From an uncultured Gemmiger sp. (lineage in GTDB: Bacteria > Bacillota > Clostridia > Oscillospirales > Ruminococcaceae): 64,000 bases of DNA. Of this stretch, positions 25,833-36,000 are shown piece after piece (the stretch's first letter is position 1; every line of letters begins with the position of its first letter). The stretch spans positions 1 through 64,000 of the forward strand of contig CALXHO010000005.1 in the NCBI GenBank assembly GCA_944388125.1, read 5' to 3'. The translations under genes and the position numbers were made by a program. The notes under the pieces were generated by a model. It did not search any database, was not told where the DNA came from, and saw only the letters and a list, made by a program, of their open reading frames with translations.

Positions 25833-26306
25833 TTATATATAAGGAGTGCGGCGGTTTTTCCATACCCTCTGTGCCAGCAGACGCAGACAGCCCGCCATGC
25901 GCCAGCCGTCCAGCCCAGGCAATGGCAGCAGATTGAATCCTCCCACCAGAAGATTGGTACAGACAAACCACAGTCCGAAATAGCCATACCCTGCCGGGCC
26001 CTCCATCCAGGTGAGCATCCCCGCCGCCAACAGCAGATTGACGGCAGGTCCCGCAGCAGCCAGGAGCAGTTCCCTGCCCGGCGGCAGCAGCACCCCGCGC
26101 ATGGACAGGCAGATGCCGCCGAAGGATGCCTCCAATGCAGGCAGACGGTGTTCCAGCGCTGCAAACACCGCGATGTGACCGCATTCATGGAGCAGCGCGC
26201 AGAGGATTCCCAGCCGGAACACTCCCGTCGTGTCCGCCGCCAGCAGCAGGGTGTAGACAAACAGCAATGCGCAGGGCGCCTTGACCCGCAGATGCAGTTC
26301 AGGCAA
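25833..26306 (-). CDS. SpoIVFB-like M50 site-2 metalloprotease
   Basis: Small intramembrane zinc protease (157 residues, about five hydrophobic segments). The zinc site is H40-E41-C-G-H44 and the third-ligand region is FNLLPLPGLDGWR; AGPAVNLLLA is also typical of M50. The likely start is TTG at 26306, overlapping the stop of the M23 gene; the longer upstream frame is only its shadow. In B. subtilis SpoIVFB cleaves pro-sigma-K and is encoded after spoIVFA, the same arrangement as here. The substrate in this organism is unknown. Confidence 0.82.
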   Translation of the reverse strand: MPELHLRVKAPCALLFVYTLLLAADTTGVFRLGILCALLHECGHIAVFAALEHRLPALEASFGGICLSMRGVLLPPGRELLLAAAGPAVNLLLAAGMLTWMEGPAGYGYFGLWFVCTNLLVGGFNLLPLPGLDGWRMAGCLRLLAQRVWKNRRTPYI

Positions 26307-27141
26307 GGCCCAGCGCCTGGGTGGGGTCATACCGGATGCCCGCGTGCAGCAGTTCAAAGTGGAGGTGGGGCCCGGTGACATTGCCCGTCTGCCCCACCGT
26401 ACCGATCTGCTGGCCCTGCCGGACTTTTTGCCCCGGACGGACAAAGACATACTGCATATGTGCATAGAGCGTCTCATCCCCTGCCTCGTGGAGAATGCGG
26501 ACATAATTGCCGTAGCTGCTGCCCAGCGCCGCCGTGCGCACGGTGCCGTCCGCCGCAGCATAGACCGGCGTGCCCTCGGCAGCGGCCAGGTCCTTTCCGG
26601 TGTGAAAGTCCTCGCTGCCGTCATCCGCTACGGGGTCCTCCCGCCAGCCGTATCCCGATGTACAGGTAAATCCGGCGGGCAGCGGCAAGGTCAGGGAAAA
26701 ATCCGGCAGATAGCTGTCCAGAGAGCTGCCGGCGGGGGCTTGCTCCGGCGCGTTGCGGCTGTGCGCAGTCCGGGCCGCGGTCTCCCCTGTGGCAGCGCCG
26801 TCCGCCAGGGAAACTGCCACCTCCTGGGCAGCCTCCCCCAGGGAGTCTATCCCGGTCTGGATAAAGCGCACCAGCTCCCGCTCCTCCCCAAAGGCATCCA
26901 GCCCCTGCTCCTGCATGGCCTGGTCAAAGGCGGTGCGCAGGGTGTCGTACACCGGCAGCCCCATGGTCCGGGCCGCATACACCCCCGCCAGGATGGCCCC
27001 GCACAGCAGGATCTGAGCCCACAGGATCAGGTTGTCCTGGGTTTTGCCGTTCTCCCGGCGGGCGGATTCCCGGCGCCCCGCCGGGCGGTCTGCTCCCTGC
27101 GGCGGCTCCTGCACAGGTTTGGGTGTGGCGTCCTCCCACAT
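26299..27141 (-). CDS. SpoIVFA-like membrane protein with M23 (LytM) peptidase domain
   Basis: 280 residues: a basic cytoplasmic N-terminus, one membrane helix (NLILWAQILLCGAILAGVYA, about 40-60), a helical linker and a C-terminal M23 domain. The zinc motifs look intact: HTGKDL (HxxxD) and GPHLHFEL (HxH). The start at 27141 has GGAGG at 8 nt. It overlaps the M50 gene by 8 bp. SpoIVFA has the same topology and inhibits and localises SpoIVFB; a stand-alone cell-wall hydrolase is the alternative. Confidence 0.82.
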   Translation of the reverse strand: MWEDATPKPVQEPPQGADRPAGRRESARRENGKTQDNLILWAQILLCGAILAGVYAARTMGLPVYDTLRTAFDQAMQEQGLDAFGEERELVRFIQTGIDSLGEAAQEVAVSLADGAATGETAARTAHSRNAPEQAPAGSSLDSYLPDFSLTLPLPAGFTCTSGYGWREDPVADDGSEDFHTGKDLAAAEGTPVYAAADGTVRTAALGSSYGNYVRILHEAGDETLYAHMQYVFVRPGQKVRQGQQIGTVGQTGNVTGPHLHFELLHAGIRYDPTQALGLA

Positions 27142-27245
27142 TTCGGCATCCTCCGTTTCTCTGTGGCACAGCGTGCGGTTTTGACTCACAACCGATATGT
27201 ATGCAGGAAAATTCCGGGGCATTCCTTTGAAAAGTGCCGGGCAGC

Positions 27246-27296
27246 AAAACAGCGGTGCACACCGCAGGAAAGTGTTCCTCACGGTGTGCACCGCTG
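27246..27296 (-). terminator. Terminator after the SRPBCC gene
   Basis: CAGCGGTGCACACCG and CGGTGTGCACCGCTG form a perfect 15-bp stem followed by TTTTGCTG on the minus strand. Confidence 0.75.
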
Positions 27297-27322
27297 TCTG
27301 ATCGCAGCAAAATTGCGGGCAC

Positions 27323-27706
27323 TCAGGCGCCCAGTGCCTGGGACAGCATATCCAGGTGTCCCTCCAGCAGTTTCTGGGGCTTGGTGAACAGGCCGATGCC
27401 CTCCACCTCAAAGGTGCACTCCAGGCTGGTGGAGTCTCCGCCGCCCAGCAGGATAAAGGTGAAGCTGCCCTTGAGTTTGCCATGGACAAAGCTTCCGGTC
27501 ATGCGGCGGGGCTTTTCCTTGTCCGTGAAGGTGATCTCGGTCCGGCTTCCGTCAGAGCCGATCTCGGTCACGTGCATGCCGTCGGCGCTGATCTCGGCGT
27601 CGGTCACGTCCCTGCGCCAGTGGTTCATGGTAGGATTGGACAGATACAGCCAGACCCGGCCGGGGTCGCAGGAAAAGGTGCGGGTCAGTACACAGCTTTT
27701 TTTCAT
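27323..27706 (-). CDS. SRPBCC/START-like domain protein
   Basis: 127-residue protein with the pattern of small polyketide-cyclase/START-like proteins: an N-terminal strand (SCVLTRTFSCDPGRVWLYLS), a helix with NPTMNHWRRDV, several beta strands and a long C-terminal helix (LLEGHLDMLSQALGA). These folds bind a hydrophobic ligand; the ligand cannot be predicted. AAGGAGAG precedes the start. It lies 44 bp after ppk1 and is probably cotranscribed. Confidence 0.72.
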   Translation of the reverse strand: MKKSCVLTRTFSCDPGRVWLYLSNPTMNHWRRDVTDAEISADGMHVTEIGSDGSRTEITFTDKEKPRRMTGSFVHGKLKGSFTFILLGGGDSTSLECTFEVEGIGLFTKPQKLLEGHLDMLSQALGA

Positions 27707-27750
27707 TGTTTTCTCTCCTTACCTCCTTGCCGGCAGCAACCGGCAGGGGT

Positions 27751-29943
27751 TCACTTTCTATCCCGTCCGAACAGCGCACCGAAAATGCCGCGGAAGCGCG
27801 GTGCAGCAGCCGGGCGGGACGGCTCCGCACGCTGAGCCTTGGCCGGTGCAGCTTTCTGGGCCGGGGCGGCAGGCTTGGCGGGGGTATCCCAGCCGTGCTG
27901 GAAATAGCCGTACATCGCCATCTGGCTGTCCACCGGCGGCTTGCCCTCCTCCGGCTTGACCTTGACATAACTGCCGTCTGGCATCATGACCCGGGCGTTG
28001 ACGGTATCCCGCAGCTGCAGCTCCAGAATGCCGTACAGCTGTTTGGCGATGACGGGGTCGTCAATGCGGACGCCCACCTCTACCCGGCGCTCGGTGTTGC
28101 GGGTCAGGAAGTCGCCGGAGGCAATGTAAATGTGCATGCTCTCCCCCTGACCGAAACAGTAAATGCGGGAATGCTCCAGATACCGGCCGACCAGGCTGCG
28201 GATGTGGACATTCTCGGTCTTGCCGGGCACGCCCGCGCGCACACAGCAGATGCCGCGGACGATCATATCCACCCGGACGCCGGCGCAGCTGGCCTCACTG
28301 ATCTTGGCAATGATCTCAGGGTCGTTGATGGAGTTGTTCTTGAGGATCATGGAGGCGGGCAGCCCGTGCTTGGCCCGGGCGATCTGACGGTCCATCTCGT
28401 TCATCAGCACCGACTTGAAGCGCAGAGGCGCAACCAGCATGGTATCGGCCTCGCTGGTCAGGCGCTGGAGAGCCATATTGTTGAACACGGCGCTGGCTTC
28501 CTCACCGATCTCCTGATTGGCGGTGATGAAAGACAGGTCGGTGTAGAGCTCGCTGGTCTTTTCGTTGTAGTTGCCGGTGCCGATCTGGGTCAGGTAACGG
28601 TATTTGCCGTTCACCTTGCTGGTGATGAGCGTCAGCTTGGAGTGCACCTTGTAGTCGTCAAAGCCGTAGAACACAGTGCAGCCTGCATCCTCCAGCTGTT
28701 TGGACCAGTCGATGTTGTTCTGCTCGTCAAAGCGGGCGCGCAGCTCCACCATGGCAACCACCTGCTTGCCGTTTTCGGCGGCGGCGATGAGCGCCTGCAC
28801 AATCTGGGAGTCGTTGGCCATGCGGTACAGCGTCATCTTGATGGAGACCACATCCGGGTCGGACCCGGCGCTGAGCAGCATCCGGATAAACGGGCGGATG
28901 CTCTGGTAGGGGTAGGCGATGAGCACATCCCGGCGCTTGGCTTCCTCGTACAGGTTATAGGTATTGGGGGCCTGGATGGGTTTGGCCGGCGGGTAGAACA
29001 GGTCCTGGCGGCCATCGGCGGACATGCGGGAGGTCAGCCGGTACATGCATCCCAGATCCAGCGGCGACACCTGGGCCAGGCAGCGCTCGGAGGGGACCAC
29101 CAGCTTTTCCCGCAGGAACTTGACGATATCCTGGGGGGCTTCCGGCCAGAACTGCAGCCGGACGGCAGCCAGCTTGCGGCGCTTTTTCAGCAGCTCGCTC
29201 ATGACATCACGGAAGTCGATGTCGTGGTCCATCATGCCCTCGTCCACCGTAATGTCGGCGTTGCGGGTGACACGGAAGAGGCAGGATTTCTGGACAGTGC
29301 TCTTGCCGAACACCATGGGGGCAAAGTGGGCGATCAGTTCCTCCACAAAAGCAAAGCGGGTCTTATCCGCCTCGCGCACAAAGAGCACCCGCTCAAACTG
29401 GCTGTTGATGGGGATGATGCCGTAATGCACGCCGTCGGTCTTGCTGACCAGCTGGACGATATAGTAAGTCCCCTTGTTGCGCAGGAAGGGGAACGGATGG
29501 CGCTGGTCCACAATCTGCGGGCTGAGAACCGGGAAGATTTCATTCTGGAAGTAGCTCTTCCAGGAATGCTCCTCGTGCTTGGTCAGGTTGTTGAAGTCCA
29601 CCTTGTAGTAGCCGTTCTGGGCAAGCTGCTCCAGCAGGTGCAGATAGTATTTGTCGCACTTGGCCTGCAGTTCCGCCACCCGCGGCATGATGGCCGCCAG
29701 CTGCTGGGAGGCGGTCATGTGGGTCATGTTGTCCAGCTTGTTGTCCTTGAGCAGCGTCTGATCATACAGCGACCCCACGCGCACCATGAAGAACTCATCC
29801 AGGTTGCTGCCGAAGATTGCCTCAAACTTGAGACGCTCCCCCAGCGGCACGCTCTTGTCCTTGGCCAGTGCAAGGACACGGCTGTTGAAGTCCAGCCAGC
29901 TCAGTTCCCGGTTGATAAAAATCGAATCCATTGACGAATCCAA
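27751..29943 (-). CDS. ppk1: Polyphosphate kinase 1
   Basis: PPK1 polymerises the gamma-phosphate of ATP into polyphosphate. The protein has the N-terminal INRELSWLDFNSRVL, the head domain and two PLD-like catalytic halves; the catalytic His is in YKVHSKLTLITSK and the second in YLEHSRIYCFGQG. The C-terminus adds about 40 Ala/Pro/Lys-rich residues ending FGALFGRDRK, absent from typical homologues. GGGAGGG is spaced 7 nt from a TTG at 29943; an ATG four codons later (29931) is the more conventional start but lies 20 nt from it. Confidence 0.95.
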   Translation of the reverse strand: MDSSMDSIFINRELSWLDFNSRVLALAKDKSVPLGERLKFEAIFGSNLDEFFMVRVGSLYDQTLLKDNKLDNMTHMTASQQLAAIMPRVAELQAKCDKYYLHLLEQLAQNGYYKVDFNNLTKHEEHSWKSYFQNEIFPVLSPQIVDQRHPFPFLRNKGTYYIVQLVSKTDGVHYGIIPINSQFERVLFVREADKTRFAFVEELIAHFAPMVFGKSTVQKSCLFRVTRNADITVDEGMMDHDIDFRDVMSELLKKRRKLAAVRLQFWPEAPQDIVKFLREKLVVPSERCLAQVSPLDLGCMYRLTSRMSADGRQDLFYPPAKPIQAPNTYNLYEEAKRRDVLIAYPYQSIRPFIRMLLSAGSDPDVVSIKMTLYRMANDSQIVQALIAAAENGKQVVAMVELRARFDEQNNIDWSKQLEDAGCTVFYGFDDYKVHSKLTLITSKVNGKYRYLTQIGTGNYNEKTSELYTDLSFITANQEIGEEASAVFNNMALQRLTSEADTMLVAPLRFKSVLMNEMDRQIARAKHGLPASMILKNNSINDPEIIAKISEASCAGVRVDMIVRGICCVRAGVPGKTENVHIRSLVGRYLEHSRIYCFGQGESMHIYIASGDFLTRNTERRVEVGVRIDDPVIAKQLYGILELQLRDTVNARVMMPDGSYVKVKPEEGKPPVDSQMAMYGYFQHGWDTPAKPAAPAQKAAPAKAQRAEPSRPAAAPRFRGIFGALFGRDRK

Positions 29944-29960
29944 AGCGGTTCCCTCCCGTT

Positions 29961-30350
29961 TTAATCTGAAACGCAGACGCGATCTCCCCATTCGTCCACC
30001 ATCCGCTGGGAGATGCCGCTGATGTCCACCAGCTGCTGCACCGTGTCAAACCCGCCGAGCTCTTCCCGGTATTCCAGGATGGCACGGCCTTTTGCCTCCC
30101 CGATGCCGGGCAGGGTCATCAGTTCTTCCAGCGTTGCGGTATTGAGATTGACGGTCTCCTCCGGCCCGGAGGCGGAGGACGGTTCCGGTTGTTCCGCCTG
30201 CGCAGTTGCCTCCGCAAGAAGGTTTGTCCCCCACGGGGCATACCACGGCTGCCATACCGGCGCAATGAGAAACAGGGCGCCGATCCAGATGGCAGCCAGG
30301 GCTGCAAGCGTTGCCGGAAGCAGGATGCGGGCTTCTTTTGCCCACCGCAT
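29961..30350 (-). CDS. ComEA-like helix-hairpin-helix protein
   Basis: 129 residues with an N-terminal membrane helix ([20 protein letters not shown], about 10-30), a Gln/Pro/Ser linker and a C-terminal pair of helix-hairpin-helix motifs ([20 protein letters not shown] and [15 protein letters not shown]). This is the DNA-binding layout of ComEA, the receptor for incoming DNA in competence. ComEA usually also has a SLBB domain, which is missing here. GGGGGCGG precedes the start at 30350. It lies 17 bp before ppk1; comEC is not in the window. Confidence 0.8.
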   Translation of the reverse strand: MRWAKEARILLPATLAALAAIWIGALFLIAPVWQPWYAPWGTNLLAEATAQAEQPEPSSASGPEETVNLNTATLEELMTLPGIGEAKGRAILEYREELGGFDTVQQLVDISGISQRMVDEWGDRVCVSD

Positions 30351-30385
30351 ACATACCGCCCCCAGCACAACCGGATATTATTTTG

Positions 30386-30394
30386 ATTATACCA
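30386..30394 (-). promoter_or_regulatory. Promoter of the comEA-like/ppk1 operon
   Basis: Extended -10 TGGTATAAT on the minus strand; no strong -35 at 16-18 nt. Confidence 0.6.
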
Positions 30395-30483
30395 CGGCAT
30401 TCCATTTTTTTCATCCGCCGCGCGAAGATTTTACCGTAATTTTATGAAAATTTGTCTGCCGGGTCCGTGTGCTTTCCGTTGCC

Positions 30484-30512
30484 TTGCGTTTGATTGCACA
30501 GTCTGTTAAAAT
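30484..30512 (+). promoter_or_regulatory. Promoter of the MalY/PatB-type lyase gene
   Basis: TTGCGT (30484-30489), 17 nt, TAAAAT (30507-30512), about 80 bp before the start codon. Confidence 0.5.
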
Positions 30513-30592
30513 CGATATGAAGCTCACCGCCTGCGTCCGGCCGCTGTCAGCCGCCGCATCCGGCTTATTTCAGACAAAGGAAGTGCTTTTTT

Positions 30593-31792
30593 ATGCCGTA
30601 TGATTTCACCACCATGCTGTCCCGCGAGGGGCAGGATGCCATTGCGGTGGAGAGAATTCCCATCCCCGACGCTGAGATCGCGGATGGGTTTTCCCGCATT
30701 CCCATGTGGGTGGCGGACATGAATTTTGCCACCGTTTCCACCATCACCGAGGCCATCGTCCGCCGGGCACAGCACCCGGCCTTCGGGTACTTTTCCCCTT
30801 CCCAGGAATACTATGACGCCATCATCCGCTGGCAGTCGGAACGCAACGGAGTGCAGGGTCTGGAAAAGGACAACATCGGGTATGAAAACGGCGTTCTGGG
30901 CGGCGTTGCCACCGCCCTGCGGGTGCTGTGCTCCGCCGGGGACTCGGTGCTGGTGCACTCCCCCACCTACATCGGCTTTACCGGTGTGCTGAAAAACAAC
31001 GGCTACAACATCGTGGCCAGTCCCCTCTATCGGGACGCGGACGGCGTCTGGCGCATGGACTACGAGGACATGGACCGCAAGCTGAAAGAAAACCACATCC
31101 ACGCTGCCATCCTCTGCACGCCCCACAATCCCTGCGGCCGTGTCTGGACCCGGGAGGAGCTGGAAAAGGCCATGGAGGTCTACCGCCGCAACGACGTGGT
31201 CGTCATTTCCGACGAGATCTGGTCCGACCTGACCCTGCCCGGCCACAAGCACATTCCCACCCAGTCGGTCAGCGAGGACGCCCGCAACCGCACCATCGCC
31301 CTGTATGCCCCTTCCAAGACCTTCAATCTGGCGGGGCTGGTGGGCAGCTATCACATCGTCTACAACAAGACGCTGCGGGAGCGTCTGGACAAGGACGCCT
31401 CCCTGTCCCACTACAATTCTATGAACGTGCTGTGGATGCATGCCCTGACCGGCGCCTACACCCCCGAGGGCGCCGCCTGGGTGGATGAACTGCGCGAGGT
31501 CCTGGGCGAGAACGTCCGCTACGCCTGCGATTACATTACCGAACATTTTGACGGTGTGACCCTGGCGCAGCCGGAAGGCACCTACATGCTGTTCCTGGAT
31601 TGCAGCGGCTGGTGTGCCAAGCATGGCAAGACTCTGGACGAGCTGCTCCGGGCCGGTGTGCGCGTGGGCGTCATCTGGCAGGACGGACGGCCCTTCCACG
31701 GGGAATGCGCCATCCGCATGAATCTGGCTGTGCCCACCGCCGTCGTCAAGGAAGCCTTTGACCGGCTGGACAAATACGTATTCAACGCCTGA
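30593..31792 (+). CDS. MalY/PatB-family cystathionine beta-lyase
   Basis: Fold-type I PLP aminotransferase-like enzyme (399 residues) expected to cleave cystathionine or related C-S substrates to pyruvate, ammonia and a thiol. It has WVADMNFATVSTI at the N-terminus, SPTYIGFTGVLKNNGY, CTPHNPCGRVWTREEL, ISDEIWSDLTLPGHKH, and PLP Lys242 in YAPSKTFNLAGL. AAGGAAG lies 10 nt before the start. It is monocistronic. Some MalY proteins also act as regulators; that cannot be decided here. Confidence 0.92.
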   Translation: MPYDFTTMLSREGQDAIAVERIPIPDAEIADGFSRIPMWVADMNFATVSTITEAIVRRAQHPAFGYFSPSQEYYDAIIRWQSERNGVQGLEKDNIGYENGVLGGVATALRVLCSAGDSVLVHSPTYIGFTGVLKNNGYNIVASPLYRDADGVWRMDYEDMDRKLKENHIHAAILCTPHNPCGRVWTREELEKAMEVYRRNDVVVISDEIWSDLTLPGHKHIPTQSVSEDARNRTIALYAPSKTFNLAGLVGSYHIVYNKTLRERLDKDASLSHYNSMNVLWMHALTGAYTPEGAAWVDELREVLGENVRYACDYITEHFDGVTLAQPEGTYMLFLDCSGWCAKHGKTLDELLRAGVRVGVIWQDGRPFHGECAIRMNLAVPTAVVKEAFDRLDKYVFNA

Positions 31793-31813
31793 TCCCATCC
31801 ATCACAAAAGCTA

Positions 31814-31850
31814 CCCCGGCCGCGCGTCGTCTGAGCGCTGCCGGGGCGTT
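31814..31850 (+). terminator. Terminator of the lyase gene
   Basis: CCCCGG/CCGGGG stem with a long loop, followed by CGTTTTTG. Confidence 0.7.
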
Positions 31851-31941
31851 TTTGTTGTCCGGGCGGCTCAGCCCGGCAGGGATTTTCCCTCTGCTCTTGC
31901 AAATGCGAGGAGATATCGCGGGCCGCATCCTGGTGCATACA

Positions 31942-31979
31942 GAAAAATGCCGCGGAAGGAATGCTCCTTCCGCGGCATT
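31942..31979 (-). terminator. pfkA terminator
   Basis: AATGCCGCGGAAGGA and TCCTTCCGCGGCATT form a perfect 15-bp stem with a 4-nt loop, running into TTTTTCTGT on the minus strand. Confidence 0.92.
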
Positions 31980-31996
31980 GGTTTTGTAAGTTGGAA

Positions 31997-32971
31997 TCAG
32001 ATGGAGATGGAGTTGGCGACTTCCAGCATATCCATGTCGATGGTCTTGTGCATGGACAGAGCCACATTGACATCGTAGTCAACGATCTTGTCGCCGGACA
32101 TGGCAACCACACGGTTGTAAATGCCCTTGTCCAGCAGATCAATGGCGTGATAGCCCATCAGAGAGGCGTTGACACGGTCACGGACCGTGGGAGAACCGCC
32201 GCGCTGGATATGGCCCAGAACGGTAGCACGGGAATCAACACCGGTGGCAGCCTGGATCTGGTTGGCCAGCTCCTGGGCGCTGATGACGCCCTCGGAGACG
32301 ATGACAATGAAGTGCTTCTTGCCGGTGACCTGGGTCTGGCGCATACGGGTCAGGATGTCGCGCTCGAAGTCGAAGGGACGCTCGGGCAGAAGGACTGCCA
32401 GTGCGCCGGTGGCGATGCCCACGTTGAGGGCAATATAGCCGGCGTGGTGGCCCATGACCTCGACAACGCTGCAGCGGTCGTGGCTCTGGGTGGTGTCGCG
32501 CAGCTTGTCGATGGCCTCGACTGCCGTGTTCATGGCGGTGTCGTAGCCGATGGTGTACTCACTGCAGGCGATGTCGTTATCGATAGTGCCGGGGATGCCG
32601 ATGCAGGGAATGCCCTGATTGGCCAGCGCACGGGCGCCCATGAAGGAACCGTCGCCGCCGATGACGACCAGAGCGTCGATCCCCAGCTCTTTGCAGCGGG
32701 CGAGGGCCTTGGCCTGACCTTCCTGGGTCTTGAACTCGAGGCAACGGGCGGTGTACAGGATGGTGCCGCCGCGATGGATGATCTCAGAAACGCTGCGGAC
32801 GTTCATCTCGTAGCACTCGCCGTTGATGAGGCCGTTGTAACCGCGCTGAATGCCCATCATGCGGTAGCCTTTGGTAATGCCGGTACGCACAATCGCGCGG
32901 ACCGCTGCGTTCATGCCGGGAGCGTCGCCGCCGCTGGTCAGAACACCAATCGTTTTAATTTCCTTTGCCAT
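31997..32971 (-). CDS. pfkA: ATP-dependent 6-phosphofructokinase
   Basis: PfkA makes fructose 1,6-bisphosphate and commits sugar to glycolysis. The 324-residue protein has the ATP site GVLTSGGDAPGMNAAVR, GGDGS at 105-109 (Gly at the position that favours ATP over pyrophosphate), the active-site PGTIDNDI with Asp131, and LGHIQRGGSPT. It lies downstream of dnaE, as in many Firmicutes, but has its own extended -10 promoter and terminator. No pyruvate kinase gene follows. Confidence 0.97.
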   Translation of the reverse strand: MAKEIKTIGVLTSGGDAPGMNAAVRAIVRTGITKGYRMMGIQRGYNGLINGECYEMNVRSVSEIIHRGGTILYTARCLEFKTQEGQAKALARCKELGIDALVVIGGDGSFMGARALANQGIPCIGIPGTIDNDIACSEYTIGYDTAMNTAVEAIDKLRDTTQSHDRCSVVEVMGHHAGYIALNVGIATGALAVLLPERPFDFERDILTRMRQTQVTGKKHFIVIVSEGVISAQELANQIQAATGVDSRATVLGHIQRGGSPTVRDRVNASLMGYHAIDLLDKGIYNRVVAMSGDKIVDYDVNVALSMHKTIDMDMLEVANSISI

Positions 32972-33023
32972 AAGAGTTGCCCCTCCATTTCAGGAAACAG
33001 TAAATCAAATTTTTCACAACCTC

Positions 33024-33032
33024 ATTATACCA
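33024..33032 (-). promoter_or_regulatory. pfkA promoter (extended -10)
   Basis: TGGTATAAT on the minus strand about 50 nt before the pfkA start; no clear -35. It allows pfkA to be transcribed separately from dnaE. Confidence 0.6.
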
Positions 33033-33079
33033 CAGCACGGCAGAACAGATTATGGACGATTCTTGCAAAAGTCATGGAT

Positions 33080-36000
33080 TTATTTTGCAGTCTGCTCTTT
33101 TACATGGTCTTTTCCCAGAATCCGCTCCAGTTCCGCGCGCAAGTAGGGGTGATCAAGGGCCCACATGCTCTGCGGAGCCCTCATCCGCTGGCCGGTATCC
33201 TCAAACTTGAAGTACACCGGCGTTGGACCGTCAAAAATATTGCGCAGCAGGTTTTCCACCGCGTGCATTTCCCTGCTCTGCATGGACGGCACCAGAAGCC
33301 ACAGGCTTGCCACCTTCTTCGGCACCTGCCGGGCCTGGCCCAGGGCAGCGGCCCGGTTTTCGCCAAAAGTATGATCCGCGTCGTAGCCGTCGATGGGGCG
33401 TACCCCTTCTACAAGCAGGCGGGTGCCCTCGTCCTCCTTGTAGGAGACGCGGCCGCTGGTGACAATGACCGCGTTCTCCTGCAGATAGGCTCGGCACTCG
33501 GCAAACACCTTGGGGAAGACCAGCATTTCCATGGTGCCGGTCAGATCCTCGATGGTGGTGAATGCCATGAGGGTGTTGGACCGGGTGGTCATGACCTTGT
33601 TCTTGACCACCGTGCACAGGATGGTCACGTGCTGATTATCGAAGTTTTTGGCTTCCTCCCCGCAGAGCTGGGCCACCGTGCAGGTGGAAATCTTGCTGAT
33701 CTGCTCCCGGTAGGCGTCCAGCGGGTGGCCGGACAGGTAGAGGCCGGAGACCTCCTTCTCCATCTGGAGCAGCTCGGCAGTGGAATACTCCGCCATGGGC
33801 GGGACCTTGTAGTCGTTGTTCTGGGGGGCACTCGCCTCCCCTGCCATGACGCTGAACAGGTCCATCTGGCCTTCCAGATTGTGCCGCTGCTCATTCTCGA
33901 TGCTCTTGAGGATGGGCTCCACCCTCTCCAGCATGCCCCGCCGGGAGGGTTCCAATCCGTCGAAGGCGCCCGCGCGGATCATGCTCTCCACCGCCCGGCG
34001 GTTGAGTTCGTTGCCGTACAGCCGCTTGCAGAAGTCATACAGCCCCCGGAAGGGACGCTCCTCCCGCTTGGCCACCACCGCATCAATCAGGTTGCGGCCC
34101 ACGTTCTTCACCGCGTTGAGGCCGAAGCGGATGGAGTCGCCGTCCACCGTAAACCCGCCGCGGGAGACGTTGATGTCCGGCGGCAGCACCTTGATGCCCA
34201 GGCGCTGGCATTCGGTGGAATACTCGATGACCTTGGAGGTGTTGTCCAGCACGCTGGTCAGCAGGGCCGCCATGAACTCCTTGGGATAGTGGCACTTGAG
34301 ATAGGCGGTCTGGAACGCCACATAGGCATAACAGGCCGCGTGGGATTTGTTGAATGCATAGGAGGCGAAGCTGCTCATGTCATCGTAGATCTCATTGGCA
34401 GCCTGCTCCGGAATTCCGTTGTTGACACAGCCGGGGCATTCGTGACCGGGATCGGTGCAGCCATGGACAAAATGGTCGCGCTCGGCCTCCATGACCTTGT
34501 GCTTCTTTTTGCTCATGGCGCGGCGGACGTTATCCGCCTGGCCGTAGCTGAAGCCCGCCAGTTCCCGGCAGATCTGCATGACCTGCTCCTGATAGACGAT
34601 ACACCCGTTGGTGACGTCCAGGATATGGGCCAGCTGAGGCGTCTTGTAGCTGATCTTGTCCGGTTCCCGGCGGTTACGCAGGTAGGTGGGGATGGAATCC
34701 ATGGGGCCGGGACGGTAGAGGGAGATGAGAGCGATGACATCTTCCAGGTTGCGGGGGCGCAGGCCCATGAGGACCTGACGCATGCCGGTGGATTCCAGCT
34801 GAAACACGCCTTCCGTCTCGCCGTTGGTGAGCATGGCGTAGGTGGGCTGATCGTCGTAGTCGATCTTGGACACCGCGAAGTCGGGAGTATGCCGCTGGAC
34901 CGCCACCTCGGTATCGTGGATGACCGTGAGAGTGCGCAGGCCCAGGAAATCCATCTTGAGCAGGCCCAGGCGCTCGATCTCGGTCATGTTGAACTGGGTG
35001 ACGGGCAGACCGTCGTTGGTGGCCAGAGGCACATACTCAGTGGCGGCGTCCCGGGTGATGACGACGCCCGCCGCGTGGGTGGAGGCATGGCGGGGCATGC
35101 CCTCCACGGCGATGGCGGTGTCGATGAGCTCGTGGATCTTGCCGTCGGTATCATACAGTGTTTTCAGGTCGGGCGAGACTTCCAGGGCGTGGTGGAGGGT
35201 CATTTTGAGCTCCATGGGGATGAGCTTGGCCACCTTGTCCACATCCTGATAGGGCAGGCCCATGACACGGCCCACGTCGCGCACCGCATTGCGGGCCGCC
35301 ATGGTGCCGAAGGTCACGATCTGAGCCACATGGTCCCGGCCGTACTTTTCGTTGACGTAGTCGATGACCTCCTGGCGGCGCTCATAGCAGAAGTCCACGT
35401 CAAAGTCGGGCATGGAGACTCGCTCGGGGTTGAGGAACCGTTCGAAGATCAGATTGTAGCGGATGGGGTCGATGTCGGTGATGCCCACGCAGTAGGCCGC
35501 CAGACTGCCCGCGCCGGAACCGCGTCCCGGCCCCACCGGGATGCCCTTGCTCTTGGCGTAATTGATGAAGTCGAAAACGATGAGATAGTAATTGGTATAG
35601 CCCATCGTCTTGATGACGTTGATCTCGTATTCCAGGCGCTCCCGCAGCTCATCGGTGACCTTGCCGGGATAGCGGCGTTCCAGGCCCTCCCTGCAGAGCT
35701 TCTCGAAGTAATCCTGGTTTTCCATGCCGCCGGGGGCTTTGAAGTAGGGCAGCTTGGTCTGGCCGAACTCAAAGTGGAAGTTGCACATCTCGGCGATGCG
35801 GTTGGTGTTCTCACAGGCGTCGGGGGCCATGGAGAAGAGATCGTACATCTCGTCGGTGCTCTTGAGGTAGAACTCGTCGGTCTGGAACTCCATCCGGTCG
35901 ATATCGGCGATGGTCTTGCCCGTCTGGATGCAGAGAAGAATGCTCTGCATCTTGGCGTCCTCTTTGCGGATGTAGTGGGCGTCGTTGGTCGCCACCAGAG

